Below are positions 63,275-64,000 of a DNA stretch of 64,000 nucleotides, in pieces. Position 1 is the stretch's first letter. Every line of letters starts with the position of its first letter. Below the pieces are notes generated by a model. It saw only the letters and a program-made list of their open reading frames with translations. It did not search any database and was not told the origin of the DNA. Source of the stretch: Thermosediminibacter litoriperuensis (lineage in GTDB: Bacteria; Bacillota; Thermosediminibacteria; Thermosediminibacterales; Thermosediminibacteraceae); assembly GCF_008124715.1 (NCBI RefSeq), contig NZ_VNHO01000003.1:1-64000 (forward strand), read 5' to 3'. The position numbers and the translations under genes were made by a program.

Positions 63275-63289
63275 TAACATAGCGTGTTA
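63275..63289. promoter_or_regulatory. Inverted repeat between nikR and the ECF gene
   Basis: TAACA-TAGCG-TGTTA, with a further GTGTTAC about 20 nt downstream, lies in the short intergenic region. It could be a NikR operator or another regulatory site; the known E. coli sequence does not match. Confidence 0.3.
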
Positions 63290-63341
63290 CGTTATCTTTT
63301 TTGTGTGTTACCTAAAAATAAATGTTCAGGGGGAATGTATA

Positions 63342-63890
63342 ATGGAAAATAAAATCAAAGACATCGCAGCCGCGGGCCTTCTGGTCGCCGCGGGAATACT
63401 GCTGCCGATAGCCTTTCACACTTACAAGCTGGGAGGGCCAGTGTTTCTACCCATGCATATCCCTGTACTGCTGGGGGGCTTCATGCTGTCGAAAAACCTG
63501 GCAGCCCTGATAGGGATTTCAACCCCCTTTTTAAGTTTCGTCCTTACATCGATGCCCTCTCCACCCGCCGTCTTTGCCATGATGGCCGAACTAGCTACAT
63601 ACGGATTTGTAAGTTCGTTTTTTTACCGCCACCGAAAATGGGGTATATACCCGGCCCTTGCCGGAACAATGCTTTCCGGAAGAATTGCCTCTATAGTTGC
63701 CAACTGGTTAATCATTGCCTGCATATTAGAAAAGCCCCTTAGCTTGGCGAAAGTAATGACGTCGCTTTTCATAACCGGCCTGCCGGGAATTCTTATTCAG
63801 CTCATCCTCATCCCCTTAATAGTGAAACTGGTCGAATCCCGAACCCCATTACAGGGGCAGGCCAGCGCTGCCGGTGGGGAAAGGAGGTAA
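63342..63890 (+). CDS. ECF transporter S-component-like membrane protein
   Basis: A 182-aa protein with six hydrophobic segments and the short-loop pattern of ECF S components (IAAAGLLVAAGILLPIAFH, LPMHIPVLLGGF, and a Pro-rich SPPAVFAMMAE). It lacks EcfA and EcfT here, so it would use a shared energy-coupling module. Next to nikR, a nickel or cofactor substrate is possible. ATG 63342 follows GGGGGAATGTATA; an upstream in-frame Met is rejected for lack of a site. Confidence 0.75.
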   Translation: MENKIKDIAAAGLLVAAGILLPIAFHTYKLGGPVFLPMHIPVLLGGFMLSKNLAALIGISTPFLSFVLTSMPSPPAVFAMMAELATYGFVSSFFYRHRKWGIYPALAGTMLSGRIASIVANWLIIACILEKPLSLAKVMTSLFITGLPGILIQLILIPLIVKLVESRTPLQGQASAAGGERR

Positions 63891-63894
63891 AAAC

Positions 63895-64000
63895 ATGCCG
63901 GAATCTTTACGCCGGTTTTTCAACGATTTAGCCCCCGAATGGGATGGTAAAGTGAATCATTCCCCCGAAAAGATAAGGTTTATATTAAAGCTTACAGGAA
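63895..64000 (+). CDS. Class I SAM-dependent methyltransferase-like protein, N-terminal part
   Basis: A frame opens at ATG 63895 after AAGGAGGTAAAAAC, overlapping nothing and 4 nt after the S component stop. The first 35 residues (MPESLRRFFNDLAPEWD, then PEKIRFILK) look like the start of Methyltransf_11/25 proteins, which begin with a short helix before the SAM-binding loop. The gene runs off the window, so the assignment rests on little sequence. Confidence 0.5.
   Translation, partial: MPESLRRFFNDLAPEWDGKVNHSPEKIRFILKLTG

Overview
The window looks like part of the chromosome of an anaerobic, spore-forming Firmicute that lives by fermenting amino acids. The evidence is a complete histidine-to-glutamate (hut) operon, a complete D-ornithine fermentation operon, phosphotransbutyrylase and butyrate kinase, an SspI-type small acid-soluble spore protein, many ATGA-type gene overlaps and strong GGAGG ribosome binding sites. 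A thermophilic clostridial lineage such as the Thermosediminibacterales would fit, but that assignment is an impression from gene content and style and was not tested. No rRNA, tRNA or CRISPR array was seen.

Layout. 1-199: 5' end of an IS1182-type transposase running off the window. 338-9533 (minus): histidine catabolism, with hutH, hutU, hutI, ftcD, fchA and two membrane proteins (a sodium:solute symporter and a YjiH-like protein). 9928-10409: a small peptidoglycan-binding protein convergent with SspI. 10579-15584 (minus): an ABC importer with a DUF3798 lipoprotein, preceded by a 45-bp tandem repeat. 15919-17544: a Sir2 deacetylase with a broken 5' end, convergent with a LysR regulator. 17635-22515 (minus): symporter, butyrate kinase, phosphate butyryltransferase, DUF6391 protein, sfsA. 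22627-29374 (minus): ord-ortA-ortB-oraS-oraE-glmL-like, the oxidative D-ornithine pathway. 30010-34094 (minus): NhaC antiporter, ornithine racemase and a RocR-like sigma-54 activator. Near-consensus -24/-12 promoters precede ord, nhaC and orr, so the ornithine genes read as one sigma-54 regulon driven by the neighbouring activator.

34120-37020: DUF1284, thioredoxin-like, CCA-adding enzyme and a YfcE phosphodiesterase. 37153-47512 (minus): the purine operon purECSQLFMNHD, preceded by a sigma-A promoter, a guanine-type purine riboswitch and an intrinsic terminator. 47824-52680 (minus): aminotransferase, endonuclease III, endonuclease IV, dipeptidase and PHP phosphoesterase. 53051-54597: nitroreductase and DUF4438 protein. 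54710-57019 (minus): an AT-rich TetR/ABC exporter cassette whose ATPase is split in two. It lies between DUF4438 and a 45-nt decayed remnant of a second DUF4438-like gene, so it looks inserted or left by a rearrangement. 57230-62751: long-chain prenyl diphosphate synthase, DUF2600 (tetraprenyl-curcumene synthase type) terpene cyclase, a large alkaline-phosphatase-superfamily membrane protein and a GT4 glycosyltransferase. 62846-64000: NikR, an ECF-type S component and the start of a methyltransferase.

How it fits together. Histidine goes to urocanate, imidazolone propionate, formiminoglutamate and then glutamate plus methenyl-THF. Ornithine is racemised, 4,5-mutated (B12/PLP), oxidatively deaminated and thiolysed to acetyl-CoA and alanine. 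Ptb/Buk beside that operon could turn acyl-CoA into ATP. The most interesting points are the sigma-54 ornithine regulon, the split ABC ATPase and rearrangement scar, the C35-type terpene pair next to an uncharacterised envelope protein, and the broken sir2.
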